From: Neisseria weaveri
GTDB lineage: Bacteria > Pseudomonadota > Gammaproteobacteria > Burkholderiales > Neisseriaceae
Length of the DNA: 64,000 nucleotides
Direction: 5' to 3'
Assembly: GCF_900638685.1 (NCBI RefSeq)
Contig: NZ_LR134533.1
Location: forward strand, 1,798,001 to 1,862,000
In this document: piece after piece, positions 9,423 to 17,018 of the stretch
How the letters are laid out: every line of letters begins with the position of its first letter
How positions within the stretch are numbered: the stretch's first letter is position 1
Translations under genes and position numbers: made by a program
Notes under the pieces: model-generated
What the model saw: the letters and a program-made list of their open reading frames with translations, nothing else
What the model was told of the DNA's origin: nothing
Databases searched by the model: none

Positions 9423-10478
9423 GTGGGGCAAACCGAAAAATTATTGGCGCTTTTGGGTTGCGATATTCCGTTTATCCAAGCACCGATGGCAGGGGTTCAG
9501 GACAGCGGGCTGGCGTTGGCGGCCTGCCGTGCCGGCGCGTTGGGTTCTTTGCCGGCTGCCATCCTGGATACGGCGCGTTTGCGGCAGGAAATCGAAAAGC
9601 TGCGCATGCAAACCGATAAGCCGTTTAACGTAAATTTTTTCGCCCATACGCCGCCAACGGTAACGGAGGTACAGAAAAAAGCCTGGTTTGAAGCTTTGTT
9701 GCCTTTTTACCGCGAGTTGGGATTGGATGAAAAAGATGTGTTGAATGGCAACGGCAGGCAGCCGTTCGGCTTGGAACAGGTGGAAATGGTAGAAGAATAC
9801 CGTCTGCCGATTGTAAGCTTCCATTTCGGCCTGCCTGCGCCTGAATTGCTGGGAAGGGTTAAGCGCAGCGGGGCGGTGGTTATGTCGAGTGCAACAACGG
9901 TGGAAGAGGCGCGCTGGTTGGAAGCGAACGGCGCCGACGTGGTGATTGCCCAAGGTTTGGAAGCGGGCGGACACAGGGGTATGTTTTTAAGCAGTGATCT
10001 GACACGGCAAATGGGGACGTTTAGTCTGTTGCCGCAGATTTGCCGGGCGGTGTCGGTGCCGGTGGTGGCGGCAGGGGGAATTGCCGATGCGCAAACCGTG
10101 GCTGCGGCTCGGGTTTTGGGTGCGGCGGCAGTTCAGGTCGGCACGGCTTTGATGTTGGCGGATGAAGCACAAACTTCGGCTATGCACCGTGCCGCTTTGC
10201 AAAGCTCGAGAGCCGGACATACGGTGTTGACCAATTTGTTCAGCGGCGGCTATGCACGGGGAATCGTCAACCGTTTTATCGAAGAAGCCGGCCCGATTCA
10301 TCCTGCCGCCTTGCCGTTTCCGCTGGCTGCAAATGTTTCCTTGCCCTTGAAAACGGCTGCCGAAGCACTAGGTTTAGACAGTTTTTCTTCTTTGTGGGCG
10401 GGGCAGAATGCTTTATTGGCGGAAAGTGGCTGTGCTGAAGCGATTATCGGGCGTTTGATGGCGGGTTGGGGATATTAA
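9423..10478 (+). CDS. Nitronate monooxygenase-family FMN enzyme
   Basis: The 351-residue TIM-barrel flavoprotein belongs to the nitronate monooxygenase (formerly 2-nitropropane dioxygenase) family. Motifs: IPFIQAPMAGVQDSGLALA at the N-terminus; AQGLEAGGHRG with the catalytic-type His, about residue 185; VPVVAAGGIADAQT and GAAAVQVGTALM for FMN phosphate binding. It probably oxidises toxic alkyl nitronates; the true substrate is not shown by the sequence. The start is GTG at 9423, with AAGGAG seven bases upstream. Confidence 0.82.
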   Translation: MGQTEKLLALLGCDIPFIQAPMAGVQDSGLALAACRAGALGSLPAAILDTARLRQEIEKLRMQTDKPFNVNFFAHTPPTVTEVQKKAWFEALLPFYRELGLDEKDVLNGNGRQPFGLEQVEMVEEYRLPIVSFHFGLPAPELLGRVKRSGAVVMSSATTVEEARWLEANGADVVIAQGLEAGGHRGMFLSSDLTRQMGTFSLLPQICRAVSVPVVAAGGIADAQTVAAARVLGAAAVQVGTALMLADEAQTSAMHRAALQSSRAGHTVLTNLFSGGYARGIVNRFIEEAGPIHPAALPFPLAANVSLPLKTAAEALGLDSFSSLWAGQNALLAESGCAEAIIGRLMAGWGY

Positions 10479-10528
10479 CCGGCATGATATTTTATCCCAA
10501 GCCGCTGTTTATCGGATTGTGAGTGAGA

Positions 10529-10990
10529 TGTGGATAAGTTGTCTTATCTATTGAAATAATGCAGTAATTTTATTTTGATTAAAAAATAGTCAAGGCCGTC
10601 TGAAGATTATATTGGATTTTCAGACGGCCTGATGATTGTTGATAACGGGTTTGGGCGGTTTATCCTGAGACAGTGTGTGCCGGATTGTGCAGTATGTGTG
10701 GATAAGCGGGCTTGTGTTCTGATTTATCGAATAAATTTTTCTTTGTCTTGGGCATGATTAAAAAAATCATCAGCCTCGGTGCGGATGGGTTTTGAAATCA
10801 GTCATGAGCCGGTAGGGAAAGCAATCAGCCAAACAATACACGCATCATCGAGATAAGATTGTGGGCGTTTTGTGGATAAACGGATTTTGTTTTTGAAATA
10901 ACAAGGAAAATTTTTCTTGATGAAAAAATAGGCGGTCCGGCGGTTTATTCACGGCAGATGTTTATCCCGATGTGTATCAGTTGTGTATAA
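10529..10990 (+). other. Cluster of DnaA boxes in a 650-base intergenic region
   Basis: Three perfect DnaA boxes in TGTGGATAA orientation lie at 10529-10537, 10697-10705 and 10871-10879. A fourth, TGTGTATAA at 10982-10990, fits the relaxed consensus TTATNCACA. All four point the same way. The gap 10479-11128 has no gene, contains several T/A-rich stretches (about 10560-10590, 10735-10770, 10890-10930, 11005-11040) and further one- or two-mismatch boxes. It could be a replication origin, a DnaA-titrating site or a DnaA-controlled promoter for the DUF445 gene. My rough G/C counts show no skew change here, which speaks against an origin. Confidence 0.6.
10593..10630. terminator. DUS inverted pair downstream of the nitronate monooxygenase
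   Basis: A perfect DUS and its perfect complement surround a 14-base loop. They lie inside the gap that also holds the DnaA boxes. Confidence 0.7.
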
Positions 10991-11128
10991 GTGGGTTAAG
11001 TTGATGTTTTATTTATTAAGAAAAGTTTTGCTTAAATAATGGGCAGACTGTTTGAAAGGTCTGTGGGGAATTCGGTTATAATTTCAGACGGCCTTTCTGA
11101 TAACCGCAACCGTATAAAAGGAACAATT

Positions 11129-12451
11129 ATGCACACCTTGTCTGCCGAAATGCGCCGCAAAGCGGCTGAAGCGCGCTTGAAAGCCGGCCGCCGTTGGGCA
11201 ACGGGTCTGCTGTTGGCGGCGGTGGTTTTGTTTGTGTGGTCTTCACTGTATGTCGGTGCGTATCCGTGGCTGGGGTATGTGAAGGCGTTTGCCGAAGCGG
11301 CAATGGTGGGGGCGTTGGCGGATTGGTTTGCGGTAACGGCGCTGTTCCGCCATCCTTTGGGGCTGCCGATTCCGCATACGGCGATTATTCCGCGCAACCA
11401 GCAGCGTATTGCCGACGAATTGGGGCGTTTTATCGAAAACAATTTTTTGCAGGGCAGGCCGATTGCGCTCAGGGTCTACCGTGCCGCACCCAGCGACAGA
11501 CTGCTGTTGTGGTTGGCGGACGAAAACATCCGTACCCGTTGGCTGCCATGGGTGGCACGGCAGATGCCGGCTTTGTTAAAAGTGGCCAAGCCGGAACAGG
11601 TGGCGCGTTTTTCGGCTTTGATGTTGGTCGAGCAATACACGGGCGACAAAATCGGCAAAACGGTTTCAGACGGCCTCAATCTGCTGAAAGCACACGGTTT
11701 GCACGAATCGGTATTGCTTGTGTTGTTGAAACAGGCCAAACGCTGGATGCAGAATCCGGAAACCCGTGCTTTGCTTGAGCAGAACCTGCACGAGTGGGCG
11801 GCGAAAATCGAAAGCGATGCACCGAGTGCGTGGGACAAGATCAAAGCGTCTTTGAAAGGCACGTTGGTCGGCAAGGTGGACGGTTGGGTGTCGGAAAAAG
11901 CGTTGGCTTGGGCGGAAAGCTACATCGACGATGCGTTGGACAACGAAGCGCATACCATCCGCGTTAATTTCAACAGCCAATACGACCGCATGAGCCGGGC
12001 ATTGCGCTATTCTCGCGGCTGGCACAGGCGTTTGGAGGCGGGCAAACAGCAGCTGGCCGGGTCTGCCGCTGTCAGGGAAAGCTTGATGCGCGGTTGGCAG
12101 AGTGTGCAGGATTGGACGGCTGCCGATGTGGAAAAGTCCGATTCGCTTTGGTTGGCGCAACTGAACCGGCTGCTTGACCATATGTTGTCGCAGGCTTCGG
12201 CCTATCCGCAATTTATGCGGCGCATGGATATCCGTATTGCTTGGTTGGTGCGCGATTTCGTGATGCGTTATAAAGACCGCATGGCGGTGTTTGTGGCGGA
12301 TAAGGTGAAAAGTTGGGACAGCTCGCTGATGGTGGAAAAACTGGAGTTGAGCGTCGGCCGCGATTTGCAGTTTATCCGTATCAACGGCACGCTGGTGGGC
12401 GGTTTGGTCGGGTTGTTGATTTATATTGTGTCGCAACACGTGTTTCCGTAA
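11129..12451 (+). CDS. DUF445 family inner-membrane protein
   Basis: The 440-residue protein belongs to the DUF445/YjiN family of unknown biochemical role. A transmembrane helix lies near residues 25-45 (TGLLLAAVVLFVWSSLYVG). The family motif AFAEAAMVGALADWFAVTAL FRHPLGLPIPHTAII follows. A long helical soluble region comes next, and a glycine-rich C-terminal helix (GTLVGGLVGLLIYIVSQ) may anchor it again. The start at 11129 has AAAAGGAAC upstream; the longer open frame from 11039 lacks a good ribosome site and crosses a DUS. Bases 11664-11675 are a reverse DUS read as SDGL. Confidence 0.8.
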   Translation: MHTLSAEMRRKAAEARLKAGRRWATGLLLAAVVLFVWSSLYVGAYPWLGYVKAFAEAAMVGALADWFAVTALFRHPLGLPIPHTAIIPRNQQRIADELGRFIENNFLQGRPIALRVYRAAPSDRLLLWLADENIRTRWLPWVARQMPALLKVAKPEQVARFSALMLVEQYTGDKIGKTVSDGLNLLKAHGLHESVLLVLLKQAKRWMQNPETRALLEQNLHEWAAKIESDAPSAWDKIKASLKGTLVGKVDGWVSEKALAWAESYIDDALDNEAHTIRVNFNSQYDRMSRALRYSRGWHRRLEAGKQQLAGSAAVRESLMRGWQSVQDWTAADVEKSDSLWLAQLNRLLDHMLSQASAYPQFMRRMDIRIAWLVRDFVMRYKDRMAVFVADKVKSWDSSLMVEKLELSVGRDLQFIRINGTLVGGLVGLLIYIVSQHVFP

Positions 12452-12456
12452 CGGAG

Positions 12457-12488
12457 AGGCCGTCTGAAAAAGTTGTTGCAGACGGCCT
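12457..12488. terminator. Imperfect DUS pair between the DUF445 gene and grxB
   Basis: AGGCCGTCTGAA and a near-complement (TGCAGACGGCCT) form a stem with a 9-base loop. Confidence 0.6.
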
Positions 12489-12535
12489 GCGGTGTTAAGG
12501 TATGGCTGTTAACCGATTGAATAGGGGAGATTTCC

Positions 12536-13183
12536 ATGAAACTGTATATTTATGACCATTGTCCGTTTTGCGTCCGCGCGCGCATGATTTTCGGTTTGCG
12601 CGGTATGCCTGTGGAAAAAGTCGTGCTGCAAAACGACGACGAAGCCACACCCATCGGCATGATTGGTGCGAAACAGGTACCGATTCTGCAAAAAGACGAC
12701 GGCTCTTATATGGGCGAGAGCTTGGATATCGTGCGTTATGTTGACGGTTTGTCGGGTAAGGGGCCGCTGCCGGAAGCCGTCCGTCCCGAGATTCAGGCTT
12801 GGTTGGACAGGGTCAATGCGTATGTGAACAAGCTGGTGCAGCCGCGCATGGTATTGCTTGATTTGCCTGAGTTTGAAACGCAGAGTGCGATTGATTATTT
12901 TGTCGGTAAGAAAGAAAAAACCATCAACAGTTTTTCCGAAAATATTGCCAAAACCGATGAATATCTCGGCCGCTTGAATGCGGATTTGGCAGACTTGGAA
13001 CAGTATGTCGCCGGCCCGCAGGCTTTAAACGGCAGCTTGAGCATGGAAGATATTCTGGTGTTTCCGCTGCTGCGTAATCTGACTGTGGTAAAAGGTTTGT
13101 CGTATCCGGCCAAAGTGCAGGCTTATGTAGAAGCCGTATCGGCGGCTTCCGATGTGCCGCTGTATTTCGATAAAGCGGTGTAA
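12536..13183 (+). CDS. grxB: Glutaredoxin 2
   Basis: The 215-residue GST-fold glutaredoxin has active site CPFC at residues 9-12 (E. coli Grx2 has CPYC). The cis-Pro motif is in KQVPILQKDDGSYMGES. An all-helical C-terminal domain runs from about residue 80 and ends in the conserved-looking LVFPLLRNLTVVKGL region. It reduces disulfides and mixed glutathione disulfides in the cytoplasm. The length matches E. coli GrxB. A GGGGAGA ribosome site precedes the ATG. Two DUS pairs follow the gene and separate it from the convergent sigma-factor operon. Confidence 0.92.
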   Translation: MKLYIYDHCPFCVRARMIFGLRGMPVEKVVLQNDDEATPIGMIGAKQVPILQKDDGSYMGESLDIVRYVDGLSGKGPLPEAVRPEIQAWLDRVNAYVNKLVQPRMVLLDLPEFETQSAIDYFVGKKEKTINSFSENIAKTDEYLGRLNADLADLEQYVAGPQALNGSLSMEDILVFPLLRNLTVVKGLSYPAKVQAYVEAVSAASDVPLYFDKAV

Positions 13184-13228
13184 TAAGGGAAAAGTCGGTT
13201 TGGTGTTATGCAGCTGCCTTATCCATAT

Positions 13229-13260
13229 CGGAGGCCGTCTGAAAATTCAGACGGCCTCCG
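13229..13260. terminator. DUS pair terminator after grxB
   Basis: CGGAGGCCGTCTGAA and its full complement surround two bases. It is the first of two consecutive DUS hairpins between the convergent grxB gene and the mseR-like gene. Confidence 0.8.
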
Positions 13261-13326
13261 TTGTATGGTGAAGGTGTTTTAGATAAATAGGTTTAAATAT
13301 CAGCATAGAATGTCAGTCATGACAAT

Positions 13327-13358
13327 AAAAGGCCGTCTGAATTTTCAGACGGCCTTTT
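13327..13358. terminator. DUS pair terminator of the sigma-factor/RiPP operon
   Basis: AAAAGGCCGTCTGAA and its full complement surround two bases, with T-runs on both strands. It lies 25 bases beyond the stop of the anti-sigma gene. Confidence 0.85.
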
Positions 13359-13383
13359 GGGAATCAAAGAGTGCGGGAAAGCA

Positions 13384-13572
13384 TTATTTGTCTTTGAAAT
13401 TCTGATTGCGCCATTTTTCCGTTTGTTCGCGGATAAAGTTAAGCTGCTTTTCATAATTTTTGCAGTAGCGGCAGATGAGCAGGTGCAGGCGCAGGGCGAT
13501 TTTTTCGCGCTTGGTCAGCGGTCGGTCTTGGCTTTCCGAAACCAGGCGGCAGGCATCTTTACATTTCAACAT
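13384..13572 (-). CDS. mseR: Zinc-finger anti-sigma factor (MseR-like)
   Basis: The 62-residue protein contains the anti-sigma zinc motif HLLICRYC (His-x3-Cys-x2-Cys, residues 30-37) plus Cys4 and Cys8 near the N-terminus. This is the ZAS arrangement that holds an ECF sigma factor inactive and releases it on thiol or metal stress. It follows the sigma gene by 25 bases in the same direction, the usual order. In N. meningitidis the equivalent protein is called MseR and controls sigmaE (from memory). It has no transmembrane segment, so it would act in the cytoplasm. Confidence 0.85.
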   Translation of the reverse strand: MLKCKDACRLVSESQDRPLTKREKIALRLHLLICRYCKNYEKQLNFIREQTEKWRNQNFKDK

Positions 13573-13597
13573 GGCATGTTCTCTATTGCGACTTTTT

Positions 13598-14182
13598 TTA
13601 AGTATTCAGGTCAAACCAGCGGTGTTGCAGGCAGTTTCTCAGTCCGTTGCGTGCGCGGTGTAGGATTACGTAGCAGTTGTCTTTGCTGATGTTGAATTGG
13701 TTGCAGATTTCTCCGATTTCCAGGCCCATGATTTCCCTGAGGTAGAAAATCCTTGCGGTATCTTCCGGCAAACCGTACATACAGTTTTCTAAGGTGCGGA
13801 AAAAATCGCTGCGCCTTGCGTGTTCTTCGGGCGCCTGCTGCCATTCTCCGGGGCTGAGCGGAGTGATCCAATGGCCGGTTTCATCGAAGCAGCCGTTGTA
13901 GGCGTTATCGATGGCAGCGTTGTCTTCCTGCATTTCATCGAGGCTGACGGTGTATTTTTTACGGCGGAAGTAATCGGTGATTTTGTTTTTCAGAATGGTC
14001 AAAACCCAGGTTTTCAGGCTGGCGTCTTCGCGGAATTGCGCCGATTTGTCCAAAGCGGTGGCGAAGGTTTCCTGAACGATGTCTTCGGCCAGCGTATCGT
14101 CTCTGAGCTGGATTTTGGCAAAACGGAGAACGGTCGGGTGAAGCTCTGCCAGCCGTTGCCAGTGGTCGTTTGTTTGTGTCAT
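13598..14182 (-). CDS. rpoE: ECF sigma factor (sigmaE type)
   Basis: The 194-residue sigma-70 family protein has region 2 motifs AEDIVQETFATAL and WVLTILKNKITDYFRRKK. A longer than usual linker follows (about residues 85-130). Region 4 has IFYLREIMGLEIGEICNQF and ISKDNCYVILHRARNGLRNCL as the helix-turn-helix. In N. meningitidis the orthologous sigmaE controls its own operon and the methionine sulfoxide reductase gene (from memory). No strong Shine-Dalgarno precedes the only plausible ATG, which may keep its level low. It is the fifth of six genes in the operon. Confidence 0.93.
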   Translation of the reverse strand: MTQTNDHWQRLAELHPTVLRFAKIQLRDDTLAEDIVQETFATALDKSAQFREDASLKTWVLTILKNKITDYFRRKKYTVSLDEMQEDNAAIDNAYNGCFDETGHWITPLSPGEWQQAPEEHARRSDFFRTLENCMYGLPEDTARIFYLREIMGLEIGEICNQFNISKDNCYVILHRARNGLRNCLQHRWFDLNT

Positions 14183-14224
14183 AAATTTATTGTGTACTTT
14201 TTAAAAAAGGCCGTAATGATAAAT

Positions 14225-14971
14225 TTATTGACGGGCAGTTAGCAATAGTCCCGCATCAATCCATTCGCGGATACTTTGGCGCAGCCAGGGTTCGATATCC
14301 TGCCCGGGCAGCATTTCCGCCAGCTTGGCCAACAGGCCGGAGAGGCTGTCGGATTGAGCGGAAAAATGGCTGAGCAGAAACCAGTCTGCATCCTCGACGG
14401 TTTGGTAGCACACTTCTTCATCCCGGTCGCGCCACACGACAACGCGGCATTCTTCGTTTTCCGGCAAGGGATAAACTTCTTCCAAATGACTGCCGACAAA
14501 ATCGTTGGCATAGGTTTTCAACTGTGCGCTTGGCGACCAGAATAATTCGGTTTCATCGTTGGTAGGGCCGTCTGAAAAAGTTTGGATGGCGGTTTCTGCA
14601 TGCAGCAGTGCCAGCTCGAAATCCATCATTTCCAATACATAGTCCGGCAGGGTTTCGGATTGTGTTTGCACGTGGTTGAAAAAGGCGTGGGGAATGTCGT
14701 TGAAAAACGGTGATTCCGGGCGGGAGGCGTCCAGAAAATTTTTCAGCAGGTTTTCCCATACGTTGTCTTCAATAAACTCGCGGCTGTCGCTGAAACACAG
14801 TTCGACAAAATTACGTACATTGTTGTGGACGAGGCGGACATAAACCGCCAAACGCTCCGCCGGTATGCCTTCGGGAGCGGGTAAAGACGGGTTGCGGATA
14901 TAGTCCGCCAAGGCCGTCTGAAAATGTTCGGACGTATTGTCGGCGCAATTCGGGCGTTGGTCAGGCTGCAT
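14225..14971 (-). CDS. HvfC-like partner protein (DUF2063) of the MNIO enzyme
   Basis: The predicted product has 248 residues from [10 protein letters not shown]. The frame is open upstream but overlaps the preceding gene; the start at 14971 gives an 11-base overlap with the DUF692 gene, suggesting translational coupling. The N-terminal DUF2063 region ([40 protein letters not shown]) is characteristic. Proteins of this family bind the RiPP precursor and present it to the DUF692 iron enzyme. The second half is a mixed alpha/beta domain with acidic patches. A DUS (about 14570) is read within the coding region. Confidence 0.85.
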   Translation of the reverse strand: MQPDQRPNCADNTSEHFQTALADYIRNPSLPAPEGIPAERLAVYVRLVHNNVRNFVELCFSDSREFIEDNVWENLLKNFLDASRPESPFFNDIPHAFFNHVQTQSETLPDYVLEMMDFELALLHAETAIQTFSDGPTNDETELFWSPSAQLKTYANDFVGSHLEEVYPLPENEECRVVVWRDRDEEVCYQTVEDADWFLLSHFSAQSDSLSGLLAKLAEMLPGQDIEPWLRQSIREWIDAGLLLTARQ

Positions 14972-15809
14972 GGCGTGTCTTTCCGGCTTGTTGCTGAATG
15001 GCGGCAATGCGGGCGACTTCGGCTTCCAATTCTGCAAAAGGCGGGAAGTTGCTGTCGCGCTCCAGCAGGCAGGGTACATAGTGCGGAAGTTTTTCGCAGG
15101 TGTAGGCAAACAGTTCCCAAACATCGTTGCAGACTGCTTGGCCGTGTGTATCGATGAGCAGGTTTTCGCTTTCCTGATCATGTCCGGCCATGTGCATATA
15201 GCGTACGCGGTTCAGGTCGACGCGGTCGATATAGTCTTGCGGTTGCAGGATATTGTGGTTGACGGCGTTGACGTAAACATTGTTGATGTCCAAGTGGATA
15301 TCGCAATCGGCTTCTGCGGCAACCAAATTGAGAAAGGCTACTTCATCCATTTCGGCAATCGGGCTGTGTGCATAATAAGAAGTGTTTTCTACCGCGATAC
15401 GCATTTCCAAAATGTCTTGAACCTGACGGATGCGCTGCGCGGTGTGCAGCGCGGCTTCTTCGGTAAAGGGCAGCGGCAGCAGGTCGTAAAGATGGCCGTT
15501 GTGGCTGCAATAGCTGAGGTGTTCGGAAAAGAAGCCGATATCGTATTCTCGTAAAAATGCTTTGATTTGTTTTAAAAATCCGATTTGTAGCGGATCGCGG
15601 CTGCCTAATGAAAGGGAAAGGCCGTGGCACGCGATAGGGAAGCGTTCGGCTACTGCGTCAAACTTTTTACGCGCCGCACCGCCCATACGCAGCCAGTTTT
15701 CCGGCGCGGCTTCAATAAAGCTGATGGCGCTTTTTTGTTGGTCGAGGTTGAGAAAGTCGTCGGCCAGGCTGCGTTTGTAGCCCAAACCTGCGCCTTGTAG
15801 TGTATTCAT
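14961..15809 (-). CDS. MNIO (DUF692) multinuclear iron oxidase, HvfB-like
   Basis: The 282-residue TIM-barrel enzyme has likely metal ligands in AFP-type motifs spread along the chain: [10 protein letters not shown] (His, about 62), [19 protein letters not shown] (Glu), [10 protein letters not shown] (Asp and Asn), [14 protein letters not shown] and [13 protein letters not shown] enzymes use two or three iron atoms to oxidise cysteines in peptide precursors. HvfB converts EGKCG cysteines to oxazolone/thioamide pairs that bind copper. Its position between a precursor gene with those motifs and the DUF2063 partner makes the same role likely here. The chemistry itself is inferred. Confidence 0.88.
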   Translation of the reverse strand: MNTLQGAGLGYKRSLADDFLNLDQQKSAISFIEAAPENWLRMGGAARKKFDAVAERFPIACHGLSLSLGSRDPLQIGFLKQIKAFLREYDIGFFSEHLSYCSHNGHLYDLLPLPFTEEAALHTAQRIRQVQDILEMRIAVENTSYYAHSPIAEMDEVAFLNLVAAEADCDIHLDINNVYVNAVNHNILQPQDYIDRVDLNRVRYMHMAGHDQESENLLIDTHGQAVCNDVWELFAYTCEKLPHYVPCLLERDSNFPPFAELEAEVARIAAIQQQAGKTRHAA

Positions 15810-15890
15810 TGCTCCGGCTCCTTATCGGTAAGAGACATCTGCGTCAAAATGCTGTGTTGCAACATTTTGAAGCGGATATTCTTATGTGGG

Positions 15891-15916
15891 AGGCCGTCTG
15901 AATTTTCAGACGGCCT
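15891..15916 (-). terminator. DUS inverted pair between precursor gene and MNIO gene
   Basis: AGGCCGTCTGAA and its complement are separated by two bases, in the 119-base gap between hvfA and hvfB. On the minus strand it would act as a partial terminator. It would give many precursor transcripts and fewer that continue into the enzyme and sigma genes. Confidence 0.75.
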
Positions 15917-15928
15917 CTTGTTCAGCCA

Positions 15929-16273
15929 TTAGCTACCGCATTTGCCTTCGCCGCATTTGCCTTCTGCCGCTTTTTGAACTTTTTTGCCGTGGGCACCGCA
16001 TTTGCCCTCGCCACATTTACCTTCGCCGGCTTTAACGGCTTTTTTGCCGTGGGCGCCGCACTTGCCTTCGCCGCATTTGCCTTCACCGGCTTTGGCAGCT
16101 TTTTTCTTTTGGATCATTTCGGCGCCGCATTTGCCTTCGCCGCAAGCACCTTCTTTAACTTTGCTTGCAGAAGGTTTGCCGTGGTTGTGGCCGTCGTGAG
16201 CCATGGCAGAACAGCCTGTCATCAATGCCAAAGCGCCGGCCAAAGCTACCAGAGAAGTTGATTTTTTCATCAT
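15929..16273 (-). CDS. HvfA-like Cys-rich RiPP precursor with eight EG[KA]CG motifs
   Basis: The 114-residue secreted peptide has an N-terminal signal (residues 1-25) with a possible lipobox MTGC (Cys21) or an alternative signal-peptidase I site after AMA. A short His-rich stretch HDGHNHG follows. Four pairs of the motif EGKCG then occur (the first copy is EGACG), with core cysteines at 44/49, 67/72, 87/92 and 107/112. The spacers are Lys/Ala/His-rich. In Haemophilus HvfA these motifs are modified to copper-binding groups. Start: ATG-ATG, with AAAGGA upstream. The same DNA read on the other strand gives a long open frame, which is only a shadow of the repeats. Confidence 0.9.
   Translation of the reverse strand: MMKKSTSLVALAGALALMTGCSAMAHDGHNHGKPSASKVKEGACGEGKCGAEMIQKKKAAKAGEGKCGEGKCGAHGKKAVKAGEGKCGEGKCGAHGKKVQKAAEGKCGEGKCGS
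15935..16084 (-). repeat. Tandem 60-base repeats encoding the paired EGKCG core motifs
   Basis: Residues 64-83 and 84-103 of the precursor are two near-identical 20-residue units (60 bases each: 16025-16084 and 15965-16024). A half unit follows at 15935-15964. The repeated DNA would let motif number change by slippage or recombination. Confidence 0.8.
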
Positions 16274-16307
16274 TTATTCCTTTTAGAAAAAGAGTAGGTT
16301 GGAGGAT

Positions 16308-16322
16308 CCCCGAAATTCGGGG
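16308..16322. promoter_or_regulatory. Small hairpin in the leader before the precursor gene
   Basis: CCCCGAAATTCGGGG lies about 35 bases before the precursor start. It has no T-run, so it is more likely an RNA-stabilising structure or processing site than a terminator. Confidence 0.35.
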
Positions 16323-16387
16323 CTTGGTTTTGTTTAAAGAACGGAAAGTTGTTAAAAAGAACAAGGTACTGCAATTTAATTTATTGT

Positions 16388-16849
16388 TTATGCGTCTGTC
16401 TGCTTGCGGAAGCGTTGCGCGATCACATGATCCAAAGACAGACGACCCATGCCTTGAAAGATTAAAGGCAGCAGCATAATCAGGTAGATAAAGGCCATTT
16501 TGTAACCGTTGTCGCAGACATTGTAGCCGTTGCCGCTGTGAACGGCGTACCATGCAACCGCAGTAACTACGGCCAAGCCCAACGCACTGAGTCTGCCGAG
16601 CAGTCCGATAACCAATAAGACCGGAAACAGCAGCTCAGCGCCCATGGCCATTACCCAATTGAAATCGGCTGAAAAAAAGTTAAACGGGAAAGGGAAGTTT
16701 TCTTGGATGTGTTCGAACCAGTTTTCGCCGTTCCATTTTTCCAAGCCGGCTTCGATAAATTCGTAGGCTATGAATAGGCGCAGTGCCAGCAGGGATAAGT
16801 CTTTACCTGTGTGTTGGGAAAAAGAAGAAAGTTTTTGCGTACAGCTCAT
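16388..16849 (-). CDS. DoxX family membrane protein
   Basis: The predicted product has 153 residues from MSCTQKLSSF, which has GGGGA upstream; the frame is open nine codons further. There are four transmembrane segments, with typical DoxX features: LALRLFIAYEFIEAGLEKW in the first helix, then VMAMGAELLFPVLLVIGLLGRL, LGLAVVTAVAWY and MAFIYLIMLLPLIFQG. DoxX proteins often accompany DUF692/DUF2063 genes and redox or metal-stress operons. The exact role is unknown, possibly electron transfer or quinone-linked. It is the first gene of the putative sigmaE operon and lies 114 bases before the precursor gene. Confidence 0.85.
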   Translation of the reverse strand: MSCTQKLSSFSQHTGKDLSLLALRLFIAYEFIEAGLEKWNGENWFEHIQENFPFPFNFFSADFNWVMAMGAELLFPVLLVIGLLGRLSALGLAVVTAVAWYAVHSGNGYNVCDNGYKMAFIYLIMLLPLIFQGMGRLSLDHVIAQRFRKQTDA

Positions 16850-16890
16850 TATGTTGTTCCCCGTAGTGTTTGTCATTGGCTCTGAAAAAG

Positions 16891-16919
16891 TAGACGGGGC
16901 GGATACGGTTAAACTTACA
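16891..16919 (-). promoter_or_regulatory. Candidate ECF sigma promoter of the DoxX-RiPP-sigma operon
   Basis: On the minus strand TGTAAG (16919-16914) and CGTCTA (16896-16891) are 17 bases apart, about 42 bases before the chosen DoxX start. A CGTC-type -10 with a G/A-rich -35 is typical of ECF promoters. I cannot compare it with the sigmaE consensus of Neisseria here, so it is a proposal only. Confidence 0.3.
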
Positions 16920-16975
16920 GATTCTGTGTGTTTCCCAAAAATTTTTTATTATTTCTTTGTTTTCAAATAAAAAAT

Positions 16976-17007
16976 AATCAGGCCGCAATATTTCAGACGG
17001 CCTGATT
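16976..17007. terminator. pncB terminator with half DUS pair
   Basis: AATCAGGCCG pairs with CGGCCTGATT around a 12-base loop that contains the start of a reverse DUS (16992-17003). Confidence 0.65.
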
Positions 17008-17018
17008 GTTTGGTTTGA

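Noticed and set aside
10479..11128. Calling the DnaA-box cluster oriC outright
   Set aside because: G exceeds C on the plus strand on both sides in my rough counts, so no skew inversion is seen; reported only as a DnaA-box cluster.
13200..13360. Repeated hairpins looking like a short CRISPR array
   Set aside because: They are DUS inverted pairs without constant repeat-spacer periodicity or cas genes; same motif occurs all over the window.
15974..16261. Plus-strand open frames of 71-95 codons opposite the RiPP precursor
   Set aside because: They are mirror readings of the Gly/Cys/Lys repeats; the minus-strand frame has the signal peptide, ribosome site and family motifs.
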